From an uncultured bacterium (lineage in GTDB: Bacteria > Cyanobacteriota > Vampirovibrionia > Gastranaerophilales > Gastranaerophilaceae), in contig CABQAQ010000004.1 in the NCBI GenBank assembly GCA_902462155.1, positions 142,133-206,132 of the forward strand: a stretch of 64,000 nucleotides of DNA, in the 5' to 3' direction. Position numbers and translations under genes: made by a program. The notes below the pieces were generated by a model. That model worked only from the letters and a program-made list of their open reading frames with translations. It did no database searches and was not told the DNA's origin. Position 1 is the first letter of the stretch, and every line of letters starts with the position of its first letter. Shown here piece by piece: positions 1-9,191 of the stretch.

Positions 1-1
1 T

Positions 2-661
2 TATATATTTAATAAAAATAAAAAAGTTCATTGGATAAAACCACTTGAAAATCATTTAACAAAATTTGGTAATATTCATGGTATTGAAGTTGTTATTTCT
101 ATCTTAGCTCTTTATTTTGTTCAACACTTTTTAGTGCATGAACACCAGAAGTTAACTGTTTTATTATCCGGTTTATGTGGACTTGTTCTTTATATTATGA
201 TTCATGGTCTAAGCGAGCTTATGCAAGCACATAGCCACGATTGTGATAATAATTCAACACCAGTATGTCAATCTTTTAAATCTGGTTTTATCGCATTTTT
301 GTATTTAGAGTTAATAGATGCTTCTTTTTCTTTAGATGGTGTCTTAGGTGCTTTTGCTTTAAGTAAAGATATTATCATTATTACTATTGGGCTTACAATA
401 GGGGCTATGTTTGTTAGATCTTTAACTATTATGATGGTTGAAAAAAGAACTCTTGCTCAATATATATATCTAGAACATGGTGCACATTGGGCTATCGGAA
501 CTTTAGCTGTAATTATGCTTATTTCTACTTCTTATGAAATACCGGAAGTTGTAACCGGTCTTTTAGGTTTTGTATTTATTATGATTGCTTATATTACTTC
601 TGTTATTCATAATATAAAATTAAAAAATAAGAAAGAACAATCTTTAATTGAAAAACAATAA
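2..661 (+). CDS. DUF475 (TerC-like) integral membrane protein, 5' truncated
   Basis: The reading frame is open from base 2, so the window edge cuts the gene; a GTG at 134 is only an internal codon of this longer frame. The visible 219 residues carry the DUF475 signature: a YLELIDASFSLDGVLGAFA stretch, then VRSLT, then YLEHGAHWAIG, and about five hydrophobic segments. Acidic residues inside the membrane segments resemble the TerC/YkoY superfamily, where they are thought to bind metal ions. The substrate of DUF475 proteins is not known to me. The hydrophilic Lys-rich C-terminus overlaps or abuts the next gene. The family call is firm; the function is open. Confidence 0.88.
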   Translation, partial: YIFNKNKKVHWIKPLENHLTKFGNIHGIEVVISILALYFVQHFLVHEHQKLTVLLSGLCGLVLYIMIHGLSELMQAHSHDCDNNSTPVCQSFKSGFIAFLYLELIDASFSLDGVLGAFALSKDIIIITIGLTIGAMFVRSLTIMMVEKRTLAQYIYLEHGAHWAIGTLAVIMLISTSYEIPEVVTGLLGFVFIMIAYITSVIHNIKLKNKKEQSLIEKQ

Positions 662-671
662 TATTTTATTA

Positions 672-1898
672 ATGGGAGATGATCCTATAAAAATATCATT
701 TCCTATTAATACTTATAAAAAATATTATAATAATGAGTATATTACTTTAAATAAATTTAATTTTGATGCGATGATTCTTATCTGCACAAATAGAATTTGT
801 TTTGACTTAATTTTTTGTAAATTATTTAATATTAAAAAAAATCCAAAATATAATTTTCATTACTTTTTATCTGAGTTTGAAATACGATATTTATCATTGC
901 TAAAAGAAAAAGATTTTTTAGATATAATAAAGCAAAATTCTTTTATTATTGATTTTAGTTTTAATATTGATCCTTATAAGGATTATCTTATCTCCGGAAA
1001 AATAGAACTTAATACTCAATTTATAAATAATGGTACATTGGAGAAAAGTTATTTTAAAATATTTTTTAAAATTGTTTTAGACTCTAGTGATAACATTTTG
1101 CCTTATTTTCTTAAATATAACGCTTTTATTAGATATTTAGCTAATTTTAATAAACAGATATTTATTTCTATATTCAATAAAATTCATAATATTAATATAG
1201 ATAAAAATAGAATATCTTGTAATAATTTTGATAAATTAGAATATATCTATCTTCCTGAAAATATTAATATTGATAATACAAGAAAACTAATATCCGATTT
1301 CACTTTAGATATATTTCTTATAATCTTAAATATTTTTGATTCTGAAAAATCATCCGATGGACTTTTATATATAAATACAGATGATATCTTACAATTTTTA
1401 GGCAAACAAAAAAATAAAAATAGTAAAAATAATTCCGGTGGATATAAAAATCATCAAAGAGAAAAAGTTCATAAATCATTATTTTTACTTAACGTTTTAA
1501 ATTTTCTAATAATAAGAGAATATAAAAAATATTCTTATTTTATAAATATTCCAGTTAATAAATATAGACTTAGGAAACTTAAAGGATTAAGTTCGGAGTT
1601 ATTAAAATTAAATCCGGTAAAAAATTTATGGATAAAAAGGTTTGCTTTTAAATTAATTTATGATAATTCTACTTCAAATATAATTAAAGTAAGTAACCTT
1701 TTATCCTCTATACAAAAAGAATATTATGACTCATTTAAACCCGGATTAATACGTGAAAAATTTGAATCTACTTTAGATTCATTAATAAAGTTTAAAGTTA
1801 TTAGGAGTTGGGAATATAAAAAAATCAATGAAAATAATCTTGAAATAAAGAATTGGTATATAAAATGGATAAATTTGAAAATAATATATAAAATATAG
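672..1898 (+). CDS. Hypothetical protein, possibly winged-helix DNA-binding
   Basis: I do not recognise this protein. It is about 408 residues, very rich in Asn, Ile and Lys, with no signal peptide or membrane helix. Around residues 230-300 a helix-rich block (a DGLLYINTDDIL start, then a Gly-Gly-Tyr loop and a charged helix) looks like a helix-turn-helix region. The C-terminal third has a second helical block of similar style. Two winged-helix blocks recall replication-initiator or HTH proteins of plasmids and phages, but that is a guess. A TTG at 648 would give eight more residues and overlap the upstream gene by 14 bases. Neither start has a clear ribosome binding site, so the ATG was chosen. 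It ends just before stacked hairpins. Confidence 0.55.
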   Translation: MGDDPIKISFPINTYKKYYNNEYITLNKFNFDAMILICTNRICFDLIFCKLFNIKKNPKYNFHYFLSEFEIRYLSLLKEKDFLDIIKQNSFIIDFSFNIDPYKDYLISGKIELNTQFINNGTLEKSYFKIFFKIVLDSSDNILPYFLKYNAFIRYLANFNKQIFISIFNKIHNINIDKNRISCNNFDKLEYIYLPENINIDNTRKLISDFTLDIFLIILNIFDSEKSSDGLLYINTDDILQFLGKQKNKNSKNNSGGYKNHQREKVHKSLFLLNVLNFLIIREYKKYSYFINIPVNKYRLRKLKGLSSELLKLNPVKNLWIKRFAFKLIYDNSTSNIIKVSNLLSSIQKEYYDSFKPGLIREKFESTLDSLIKFKVIRSWEYKKINENNLEIKNWYIKWINLKIIYKI

Positions 1899-1910
1899 GG
1901 AAATTATGGG

Positions 1911-1950
1911 AAAGAGCCGGTCAAGTTAAGATAACTTGACCGGCTCTTTT
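1911..1950 (+). terminator. Strong intrinsic terminator (18-bp stem)
   Basis: A perfect 18-bp inverted repeat (1911-1928 against 1932-1949) with a 3-base AGA loop has a GC-rich core (GCCGGTCAAG) and A/T flanks. It lies 12 bases after the stop of the 416-aa gene. Its A-rich left edge means it could also work for minus-strand transcripts. Confidence 0.85.
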
Positions 1951-1976
1951 AGAATAAGATCGATCTTATTCTTTTA
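1951..1976 (+). terminator. Second tandem hairpin, perfect 22-bp palindrome plus T run
   Basis: Bases 1951-1972 form a perfect palindrome (AGAATAAGATC and its complement) followed by TTTT, directly abutting the stronger hairpin upstream. It could be a back-up terminator or a dyad protein-binding site; a palindrome without a loop folds less well as RNA. Confidence 0.5.
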
Positions 1977-1984
1977 TATAATAA

Positions 1985-2023
1985 CAGCAATTATTACATA
2001 AATTGATTATTTAATAATTGCTG
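1985..2023. terminator. Inverted repeat between convergent genes
   Basis: A 12-bp arm CAGCAATTATTA at 1985-1996 is repeated inverted at 2012-2023, separated by 15 bases. It lies just past the stop of the HdeD-like gene on the minus strand. No good T run follows on the minus strand, so termination is uncertain. Confidence 0.4.
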
Positions 2024-2029
2024 AGATTT

Positions 2030-2593
2030 CTAATAATAATCGTGAGAAGATTCTTTAGAAATAGCCTTACAAGTAGAAGATAAACCAGTCATAGCAAGTC
2101 CGCTAAAAATAAATTCTACACCAAGTAATATTCCTATAGTCCACATAGCACTAAAAGGTAAAGAAGCTAATATAATAGCCGCTAAGATAAATTGTAAACC
2201 GGCAGTTAATAGACCTAACCACCAAAAATTTAAATAATGACGATTTTTAATTGAAAATACCGATGAATTAATACCTCTTAAAAGGAAATAAGTACCTATT
2301 ATAGCTGTTAAAATAAAGATATTAAATAATGGATTTAATGTTAAATAAATACCTGTTGCCATCATTAATATAGAAATAGCTATGGATAACCAGAAATTAC
2401 TTATTTCTTTTCTTAAAATCAAAGAATTTACAAATTTATATAAACCACCTACAAAAAGTAATACACTTACTATTAATGCCGTTGTAAAAGTTGTAATTCT
2501 TGGTAAAACAATCATCATTACACCAAGGATTGTAAATACAATTCCTTCAGCTAAAAAATAATTTTCGCATTTGTAAAATAGTTGTCTTAACAT
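2030..2593 (-). CDS. HdeD/DUF308 family membrane protein
   Basis: The 187-residue protein has about six hydrophobic helices arranged as hairpins with short loops. Gly-Val-X-X-Ile-X-X-Pro type motifs (LGVMMIVLPRIT and ATGIYLTLNP) recur at the start of each pair, which is typical of the DUF308/HdeD family. HdeD of Escherichia coli is linked to acid resistance at high cell density; the role here is unknown. A GGAGGG sequence ten bases before the ATG supports the start. It stands alone, facing the preceding gene convergently across three hairpins. Inner-membrane location is inferred from the helices. Confidence 0.8.
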   Translation of the reverse strand: MLRQLFYKCENYFLAEGIVFTILGVMMIVLPRITTFTTALIVSVLLFVGGLYKFVNSLILRKEISNFWLSIAISILMMATGIYLTLNPLFNIFILTAIIGTYFLLRGINSSVFSIKNRHYLNFWWLGLLTAGLQFILAAIILASLPFSAMWTIGILLGVEFIFSGLAMTGLSSTCKAISKESSHDYY

Positions 2594-2733
2594 AAAAGAT
2601 TTCCCTCCAAAACTTTATGTCAATTATTATCATCTTATTTTCATTATTAAACATTACTAAAAAGTATTATTTAATAAAATGTTAATAAGACATTAATATT
2701 AAGTATTTAAAATAATAAATATTATAAAAAGTT

Positions 2734-3177
2734 CTAAAATAATTCTGAATTTTTTTTATTAATAAAATCCGAAAAAGAACTTAAAAGATAATTAAAAGCA
2801 AGTGCTATTAAACAAATTTTACCTAAAGGATTTCTATTTTTTGATAAAAATATTGCTCCTAAAGATAAACCTAGAGGTAATAAATCACTATATAAAGATT
2901 CTAAAAATCCAGAACAAAACCCTGTAACTCCAGACTTAAATATTTTAAAATTATCAGTAAATTCCTGATTTATATTCCATTTTTTATTATCCACTAAAGG
3001 ATTAGACTCTTTTATATTCGAGGCATAAATAAATTGATCCGGTAAATCATCAACAGTAGCTTGTTTGGATTTTTCTATAGCATTTTGTTTGCCATTATTT
3101 ATAGCATTATAAGTAATATATCCACCTGTTGCTAAACCTATTGTTTTTGTTGCTATTTCACCAAAATTTAAATACAT
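2734..3177 (-). CDS. Hypothetical protein with C-terminal membrane helices
   Basis: I do not recognise this 147-residue protein. It begins with a Gly-rich moderately hydrophobic segment (residues 7-25), has a charged middle region, and ends with one or two hydrophobic segments (about residues 97-137). There is no classical signal peptide. A possible AAGGA site lies about 12 bases before the ATG. It is 28 bases downstream of the HEAT-repeat protein on the same strand, so the two may be co-transcribed. It is probably lineage-restricted. Confidence 0.55.
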   Translation of the reverse strand: MYLNFGEIATKTIGLATGGYITYNAINNGKQNAIEKSKQATVDDLPDQFIYASNIKESNPLVDNKKWNINQEFTDNFKIFKSGVTGFCSGFLESLYSDLLPLGLSLGAIFLSKNRNPLGKICLIALAFNYLLSSFSDFINKKNSELF

Positions 3178-3205
3178 TTAAAAATAATTCCTTACTTTTT
3201 TAAAA

Positions 3206-4276
3206 TTATTTCTCATCTTTTTTATCTTTATCCTTTTGTTTATCATTATTCTTAGAAAAATCACGAACTGTAACTTCTTTTGAAGCCATATCAAGTAGAA
3301 TATTTGATGCTAATAAAGCATCTTCGCCATATACTTCTTTTGAAGATTGCATTTTTTTCAACAAATTAACAGTCAAGTTATCGCCTAAAGCTTGTTTATT
3401 ATCTAATAAGGAAAGTGCCAAAAATCGAACTTTCTTTGATGGATCTTGAATAGCTAAGTTAAGAAGGCTATTTAATGCTATATCATTTTTTCTTGATTCA
3501 TCTTCTTTAAAACATTTAGAAAGTTCTCTAATCCCCATTAATCTTATTTCAGGATTTTCATTTCTTAAATAATTTTCCATAGTCTTTATATATTCATCAG
3601 TTAATTGAGAAACTTTTTTAGTTTTTATTTTATCAGAATTGTCTTTAATATCAGAAGCAGCAATTTTCTGTTCTTGATTTTTATTCTGATCTAAATTTGG
3701 GATTGATGGACCTTGCGGTGAATTAAAATTATTTAAAGAATTTGATACATTTGCATTACCCGGTAAAACAGAAGGGTTAAATATAAGAATATTAACCCCT
3801 GAAGAAGGTGATGCTGTCTTTTGAGGAATCATATTATTAAAAGGTATGCTTGATATTGTTTGATTTACAAATTTAGCTTGTTCATTAGTAATGTTCGAAT
3901 TATTATTCTGAAAAGTTGCTGTAGTAATATTTTGTCCATTAATATTTACTTGCGGTGGTTCTTGGGTTCTTGCTTGAGATATAAGAGTATTTTGTTTTAA
4001 TTCTATTGGATTAAGAGATCTTGTATTTTTAATAGAATTTTTATTTATATTAACATTATTTGGATTTAAATTTGAAACTAAATTCTGAACTTGCGGATAC
4101 TTTTGGTATTGAGCTAAAACATCATTAGTATTCATGAACTTTCCAGGAGATTCATAAGCACTTACAATTTGTTCTTGTTGCAATACAGGTGCTTGGGACT
4201 TACTCTCTTTTTTGTTCTGTTGAACATTTTGAAGATTAATAGGTTCTATTTGATTTTTTATTTGAAAATTCTGCAT
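3206..4276 (-). CDS. Asn/Gln-rich protein with C-terminal HEAT repeats
   Basis: Residues 1 to about 215 are low-complexity and rich in Asn, Gln, Ser and Pro, predicted to be disordered. From about 220 to 335 the sequence becomes helical, with HEAT-like units (NPEIRLMGIRELSK, then DPSKKVRFLALSLLDN). The last 15 residues are a Lys/Asp-rich tail. HEAT repeats usually mediate protein-protein contacts, so a scaffold role is plausible but unproven. A GTG at 4291 would add five residues; the ATG is preferred, though neither start has a good ribosome binding site. A 147-aa membrane protein follows. Confidence 0.65.
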   Translation of the reverse strand: MQNFQIKNQIEPINLQNVQQNKKESKSQAPVLQQEQIVSAYESPGKFMNTNDVLAQYQKYPQVQNLVSNLNPNNVNINKNSIKNTRSLNPIELKQNTLISQARTQEPPQVNINGQNITTATFQNNNSNITNEQAKFVNQTISSIPFNNMIPQKTASPSSGVNILIFNPSVLPGNANVSNSLNNFNSPQGPSIPNLDQNKNQEQKIAASDIKDNSDKIKTKKVSQLTDEYIKTMENYLRNENPEIRLMGIRELSKCFKEDESRKNDIALNSLLNLAIQDPSKKVRFLALSLLDNKQALGDNLTVNLLKKMQSSKEVYGEDALLASNILLDMASKEVTVRDFSKNNDKQKDKDKKDEK

Positions 4277-4525
4277 AGGATTCAACAACACAATAATTAT
4301 GATTACTCAACTTATATTTTTAAAGTAAAATTTTATTGATAAAATGCTAAAAAAAAGGTGATTATTAAGAAATGTTAAAATAATAATCTCAAATATTTAT
4401 GTAAATATTTGTAAATATTAATGGATACATTCATCTAAAAATAACAAAAATAATTTTTATAAGTTTTAAAATAGACAAATAAAGTGCTGATGTAATGGGT
4501 ATAAATATTAACTTTTGGAGGAAAA

Positions 4526-5113
4526 ATGAATATAAATAGCCAAAATAGACAATATTCTTTTAAAAATAATACAGTCAATAATTACAAAGAAAATAAAGAA
4601 TTGAATAATAATATTACAGACTCTAATCAATCAGATTTATTAGTAAAAAATATTGAACTGGACAGTGAAAAAGATACAAATAATTCCTCTGAAATAATCT
4701 GCAATGATCCCAGACATAAAAATATAAAAAAAGACACCTTCTCAAGTCGTTTAGCAAAAGGAGCAGCCTCATTTTTAGTTCCGGGACTTGGCCAATTCTG
4801 CGATGGAAGAAATAAAGAAGGATCTAAACATTTCTTTACTACTATGGGATTAAATGTTGTAGGTTTTATTCCTATTATTTATTCTTATTTTAAATTTATA
4901 AAGAATACTTTAAAAAATATAGAAGATGCTCCTATGATTAAATTTAGTCACCACGAAATGAAAGATATTCAAAAAAATGCTTCCTCATTTAAATTTGCTG
5001 CAACAATGGCTATAAGTTACATTTTTCTTTCTATTTCAAACATGGTTATGAAATTTGTAAGTGCAGCTGATGCTATGAAAGGCTCGGGAAAAAATAATAT
5101 AGAAAATACTTAA
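4526..5113 (+). CDS. Hypothetical membrane protein with TM2-like motif
   Basis: A TGGAGG site five bases before the ATG fixes the start. The first 70 residues are Asn-rich and probably disordered. A segment reading ASFLVPGLGQFCDG followed by a basic stretch and a hydrophobic helix resembles the Pro-Gly-Leu-Gly-Gln motif of small TM2 or DUF5683-like membrane proteins. A further hydrophobic segment is near residues 160-178. No enzyme motif is seen. It is transcribed alone between divergent and convergent neighbours. The function is unknown. Confidence 0.6.
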   Translation: MNINSQNRQYSFKNNTVNNYKENKELNNNITDSNQSDLLVKNIELDSEKDTNNSSEIICNDPRHKNIKKDTFSSRLAKGAASFLVPGLGQFCDGRNKEGSKHFFTTMGLNVVGFIPIIYSYFKFIKNTLKNIEDAPMIKFSHHEMKDIQKNASSFKFAATMAISYIFLSISNMVMKFVSAADAMKGSGKNNIENT

Positions 5114-5133
5114 TTTAAAAATTATTTAACATT

Positions 5134-5802
5134 TTATATTCTTTTAAAAATATTAACTCCTGAACTTGTACCTAAACGAGCTGCCTTTGATATATTAATC
5201 AAATCACAAGCAAAATCATATGTTTTTATACCACCGGATGCCTTTACCTTTAGTCCGGAATCTTTTACAATATCATACATTATTTTAACATTTTCTAAAG
5301 TTGCTCCGATTCCATTTTTTATGAATCCGGTCGATGTTTTAACAAAATTTGCTTTAGCCTCTATAGCTATTTTACAAGCTTTTATTATTTCATTTTTTGA
5401 TAATAAATCTGTTTCAATTATAACTTTTAAAACTTTATCCCCAACTGCTTCTTTTACAGATGAAATATCATTAAATACAACATCAAACTTATTAGATTTA
5501 AATGCAGAGATATTCATAACCATATCAAACTCATCTGCTCCATCAATTAAAGCTTTTTTAGCTTCGAAAACTTTAGTTTCTATTAAATTTGCACCTAAAG
5601 GAAAGCCTATTACTGTCGTGATTTTTAAATCTGATTTATTTTTTAATATATAATCTTTTGCTAATTTTACAAAATAAGGATTAATACATATTGCAAAGAA
5701 ATTATACTCAATAGCTTCATCAATTAATTTATAAATATCATTTAGATTTGCATCACTTCTAAGTAATGTATGCTCTATATAATGTTCAATGTTATTAATC
5801 AT
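5134..5802 (-). CDS. deoC: Deoxyribose-phosphate aldolase
   Basis: DeoC cleaves 2-deoxyribose 5-phosphate to glyceraldehyde 3-phosphate and acetaldehyde in the cytosol. The 222-residue length matches the short bacterial class. The Schiff-base lysine sits in FVKTSTGF (Lys155), the second active-site lysine in KASGGIK (Lys187), and the proton-relay aspartate in the DEFDMVMN block. A GAGGG sequence lies about 11 bases before the ATG. Phosphopentomutase (deoB), the preceding step in deoxyribonucleoside catabolism, is also in this window near 57 kb but not adjacent. The gene lies 20 bases after recO on the same strand. Confidence 0.95.
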   Translation of the reverse strand: MINNIEHYIEHTLLRSDANLNDIYKLIDEAIEYNFFAICINPYFVKLAKDYILKNKSDLKITTVIGFPLGANLIETKVFEAKKALIDGADEFDMVMNISAFKSNKFDVVFNDISSVKEAVGDKVLKVIIETDLLSKNEIIKACKIAIEAKANFVKTSTGFIKNGIGATLENVKIMYDIVKDSGLKVKASGGIKTYDFACDLINISKAARLGTSSGVNIFKRI

Positions 5803-5822
5803 ATTATTTATTTCCCTCTTTT

Positions 5823-6581
5823 TTATTTTATCTTTTCTAGTATATCTATTGATTTAAACCGCTTTGGACAATGAAATTGTAAGTACTTTTTTAAAAAATC
5901 AAAAGCACAATTACAAACAAATTCATCTGCTAATTTATCGTATTTTGTTTTTGAATCAAAATCTGATAATAATAAAACTTCAAAAAAATCCTTTATTTTT
6001 CTATGAATCTTAATTGTTTTTATATCACTAGATCTACATTTTTTACATAAAATTCCAGCTTGTTCAAAAGAAAAGTAAGTATCATCACAAATTTGTCCAC
6101 AATTAATACAATGACCTAGCTCTAGAGTAAATCCTGAAATATCTGTCATTTTAAGCTGGAATCTAATTAATGCTAACATTAACTCAATTTTATTATTTGA
6201 TTTTGATACTTTATTTAAAAATTGATAAAAAAGCTCATATATATCCTTAGAATTCGGATCATTTTCAATACCTAAATTTATAACTATTTCACAAGCATAA
6301 ATAGAATAAAATAATTTATCTACGTTATTACGAATATTCTTAAAAGAATTCAAACCTTGTGCTTGGCAGATTATATCTAAATTCTTTCCTTGAGATAATA
6401 AAATTTTATTTGCTACCATCATATCCATTGAGGCACCGAGTTTGCTTTTAGATTTTTTTATTCCTTTTGCTACAGCCCTCATTAATCCATATTCTTTTGA
6501 ATACATAACTATTATTTTATCATTCTCATTCAACGGATACGATTTTAAATTGATGGAATCTACTGTAAAACTTTCTTTCAT
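5823..6581 (-). CDS. recO: DNA repair protein RecO
   Basis: RecO works with RecR to load RecA on SSB-covered DNA. The 252-residue protein has the N-terminal OB-fold pattern (LNENDKIIVMYSKEYGLMRAVAKG), a helical middle, and a four-cysteine zinc site (CINCG and CKKC, about residues 149-173). The length is normal. It follows pilT by 18 bases and precedes deoC by 20 bases, so it probably shares their transcript. No strong ribosome binding site is visible before the ATG. Confidence 0.92.
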   Translation of the reverse strand: MKESFTVDSINLKSYPLNENDKIIVMYSKEYGLMRAVAKGIKKSKSKLGASMDMMVANKILLSQGKNLDIICQAQGLNSFKNIRNNVDKLFYSIYACEIVINLGIENDPNSKDIYELFYQFLNKVSKSNNKIELMLALIRFQLKMTDISGFTLELGHCINCGQICDDTYFSFEQAGILCKKCRSSDIKTIKIHRKIKDFFEVLLLSDFDSKTKYDKLADEFVCNCAFDFLKKYLQFHCPKRFKSIDILEKIK

Positions 6582-6599
6582 TTTTTTCTACTATTGTAT

Positions 6600-7691
6600 T
6601 TAGTACTCTTCTCCACCATAATATACGCCTCTTAGCATCTGTTCAAGTTCATGAATATCATTAGAATTTTCACAAGCTGCCTCTTTACTTATAATATTTT
6701 CCTTAACTAATAAATATAAAGATTTATTCATAGATATCATCTCATTTTTATTACCATTTTTTATAAGCTCATATATAGCATTAAGATTATCTTTAACCAT
6801 ATAATCAGCAACAGTAGGTGTAATCATAAGTATTTCACACGCAGGAATTCTAGCATTTTTGATATCTATCCTATTAATTAATCTTTGAGAAGCAATAGCT
6901 TTTAATACAGATGCTAACTGAGATCTTATATTTGGTCTTTCAACAGGTTCATATAAGTTAACAATACGATTAATAGTACTATGAGCATCATTCGTATGCA
7001 AAGTTGAAAAAACAAGATGCCCAGTTTCTGCAGCACTTAATGCGGCCTCTAAAGTTTCTTTATCTCTTATTTCACCTACCATAATAATATCCGGATCTTG
7101 TCTTAATGCGGCTCTTATACCGCTTGCATAAGATTGTGTATCTAAATTTACTTGCCTTTGGGTTATCATTGATTTTTTTGGTGTGTAAACAAACTCTATA
7201 GGATCTTCTATTGTAATTATATGTTTTTGTTTTGTTTTATTAATGGTTTCTATTAAAGAAGCTAATGTAGTAGATTTCCCTGTCCCTGTAGCTCCAGTTA
7301 TAAGCACCAACCCCGTTACAAAATCCGAAAATTGTTGTACCATTCGTGGTAAATTAAGTTCTGCTATAGATTTTATTTCTAATGGAACCGAACGAAATGA
7401 AAGACCATAAATACCCATTTGTTTATATAAATTTACACGAAATCTTGCTACTCCAGGTATTTTATATGGAAAATCAATCTCTTCCATATCAGCTAAATAT
7501 TTTTTTAAACTTGGCGGTAATATTTTTAATATAAGTTCTTCCATCTCTTCATAACTTAACTTACCAACATTAAATGTATAAATCTCTCCTGATATCCTTA
7601 GTCTAGCATACTCATCTACTTTTAAATGAATATCTGATGCTCTTTTCTCTATACAACCCTTTAAAAATGACTCTATATCAAAACTAACCAT
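6600..7691 (-). CDS. pilT: Type IV pilus retraction ATPase PilT
   Basis: PilT is the hexameric cytoplasmic ATPase that powers pilus retraction and twitching. The 363-residue protein has Walker A GATGTGKS (133-140), the Asp box ITIEDPIE (159-166), Walker B DIIMVGEIRD (201-210) and the His box STLHTNDA (229-236), all intact. A GGAG site nine bases before the ATG supports the start. It is immediately downstream of a degenerate PilB-like ATPase, a response regulator and a sensor kinase on the same strand, suggesting a pilus-control operon. pilM/N/O genes lie about 28 kb away. Confidence 0.94.
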   Translation of the reverse strand: MVSFDIESFLKGCIEKRASDIHLKVDEYARLRISGEIYTFNVGKLSYEEMEELILKILPPSLKKYLADMEEIDFPYKIPGVARFRVNLYKQMGIYGLSFRSVPLEIKSIAELNLPRMVQQFSDFVTGLVLITGATGTGKSTTLASLIETINKTKQKHIITIEDPIEFVYTPKKSMITQRQVNLDTQSYASGIRAALRQDPDIIMVGEIRDKETLEAALSAAETGHLVFSTLHTNDAHSTINRIVNLYEPVERPNIRSQLASVLKAIASQRLINRIDIKNARIPACEILMITPTVADYMVKDNLNAIYELIKNGNKNEMISMNKSLYLLVKENIISKEAACENSNDIHELEQMLRGVYYGGEEY

Positions 7692-7744
7692 ATTAATAAG
7701 CTCCTTTTAACATCTTTTATTTTACATAAAATAATCTATATAAA

Positions 7745-9184
7745 TCAATTGATATATTGATTTATGTCTAAATATTTTTTTAACATATCTTCATCTATTA
7801 TTTCTATACTTTCTTTATTATGAATAAATATTATACACTTTAACAATGATTTAAATAAAGAAAACTCATTTCTTGATATTCTATTTCTTAAGTCTAACAT
7901 ATTATCAGCTAGAAATTCTGTTATAATAGATTTATTTTTATAAACAAGTGAGCTGAAAAAATCTAATCCCTCTTTTGTGTTAATACCTTCAAAATATATT
8001 ATATCCGGTGATTGAAACTCTATAAATCTCATTGCTTTATCTAGATTAAATCCTATATTTTCATTTAATTCACATTGTTTTACATTATCCAGATTATATT
8101 TTGCTATTGATTCAATTGTCATTATATTTTTCTTATCAAATGGAGCAATTTTTGACAGCTCAGATAAAATAGAATAAATTGTATGTGTTTTACCACTTAA
8201 TGCGCTTCCACAAACCAGAGTTATACCTCTTGAGGTTAATGCTTGCTTAATTTTATTTTTTTTATTAAAATCTATTCCTATTTCATTTAAAGATTTAGGT
8301 GGTTTATATATTTTTAAAGAAATCCTTTCTCCCATAATAGTAGGGAATGCTGATAAACTTGCTACAAGATCTAAATTATCTAACTTAAATATTAACTTTC
8401 CAAGTTGAGGTATCTCACTTACTGTTGGATCAAGATTAGCTAAAACTTTTAATTTTGCAATAAATGAACTTACTAAAATCTCTGGTATATATCCTGAATT
8501 TTCTATATCAAAATCCTTTTTAAAGTTCACACTTAAACCATTTGAAGAATGCTCAAAATATAACTCGTGTACATTGAGAATTATTGATTGTTTTAATATT
8601 TTTCTAATAAGCTTTTGTATATTCTCATCTGATAGATCCTGATTATGTATATCATTTTGCCAATCAAATGATTCATTTTCCTCATCATCTGAATTCTCTT
8701 CTGTTTTTATACATATATCTTGCTCATCACTATCTATATAATCTGAATAATACTGTAATATTTTATTTTTTATTGCTGTTTCTGAAGAAATAACAGGTTC
8801 AATATTTAAACCTGTAGTTTCCACAATAGAATCTATTGCAAATAAATCTAAAGGATCTGACATCGCTATTGTCAATACTGATTCTATTTTAAATAACGGT
8901 ATTATATTATATTTTTTTACATCTACATAAGGTATAAATTTAAGACAATTTTTATCTAAACTATAGTCATTTAAATCTACATATGGAATATGTAATTTAG
9001 ATTCAATAAAAGATAATAACTGTTTTTCTGTTAATAAATTTGAATCAATAAGTATCTGACCTATATTTGTTTTTTGCACATTAGCTAATTCAGAGGCCTT
9101 TTCTAAATCCTCATATTGTACAAGACCCTCCCTTACAAGGTCATATTTTAACTTCTCAAATGTTTTATTTGAAATAAAATCCAT
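7745..9184 (-). CDS. Degenerate PilB/GspE-like ATPase
   Basis: The N-terminal 145 residues form a MshEN/GspE-N type domain (LTEKQLLSFIESKLHIPYVDL and IIPLFKIESVLTIAMSDPLD). An acidic linker (151-187) leads into a secretion-ATPase domain. Walker A is kept (GSALSGKT, 326-333) and a Walker B-like DIIYFEGI follows (394-401). The Asp box is replaced by MTIESIAKY, the His box by ITEFLADNM, and the four-Cys zinc motif of PilB is absent. At 479 residues it is about 80 shorter than usual PilB. It is therefore likely a regulatory or inactive paralogue, with the true PilB elsewhere. An AAGG site five bases before the ATG supports the start. Confidence 0.78.
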   Translation of the reverse strand: MDFISNKTFEKLKYDLVREGLVQYEDLEKASELANVQKTNIGQILIDSNLLTEKQLLSFIESKLHIPYVDLNDYSLDKNCLKFIPYVDVKKYNIIPLFKIESVLTIAMSDPLDLFAIDSIVETTGLNIEPVISSETAIKNKILQYYSDYIDSDEQDICIKTEENSDDEENESFDWQNDIHNQDLSDENIQKLIRKILKQSIILNVHELYFEHSSNGLSVNFKKDFDIENSGYIPEILVSSFIAKLKVLANLDPTVSEIPQLGKLIFKLDNLDLVASLSAFPTIMGERISLKIYKPPKSLNEIGIDFNKKNKIKQALTSRGITLVCGSALSGKTHTIYSILSELSKIAPFDKKNIMTIESIAKYNLDNVKQCELNENIGFNLDKAMRFIEFQSPDIIYFEGINTKEGLDFFSSLVYKNKSIITEFLADNMLDLRNRISRNEFSLFKSLLKCIIFIHNKESIEIIDEDMLKKYLDINQYIN

Positions 9185-9191
9185 ACTTACC

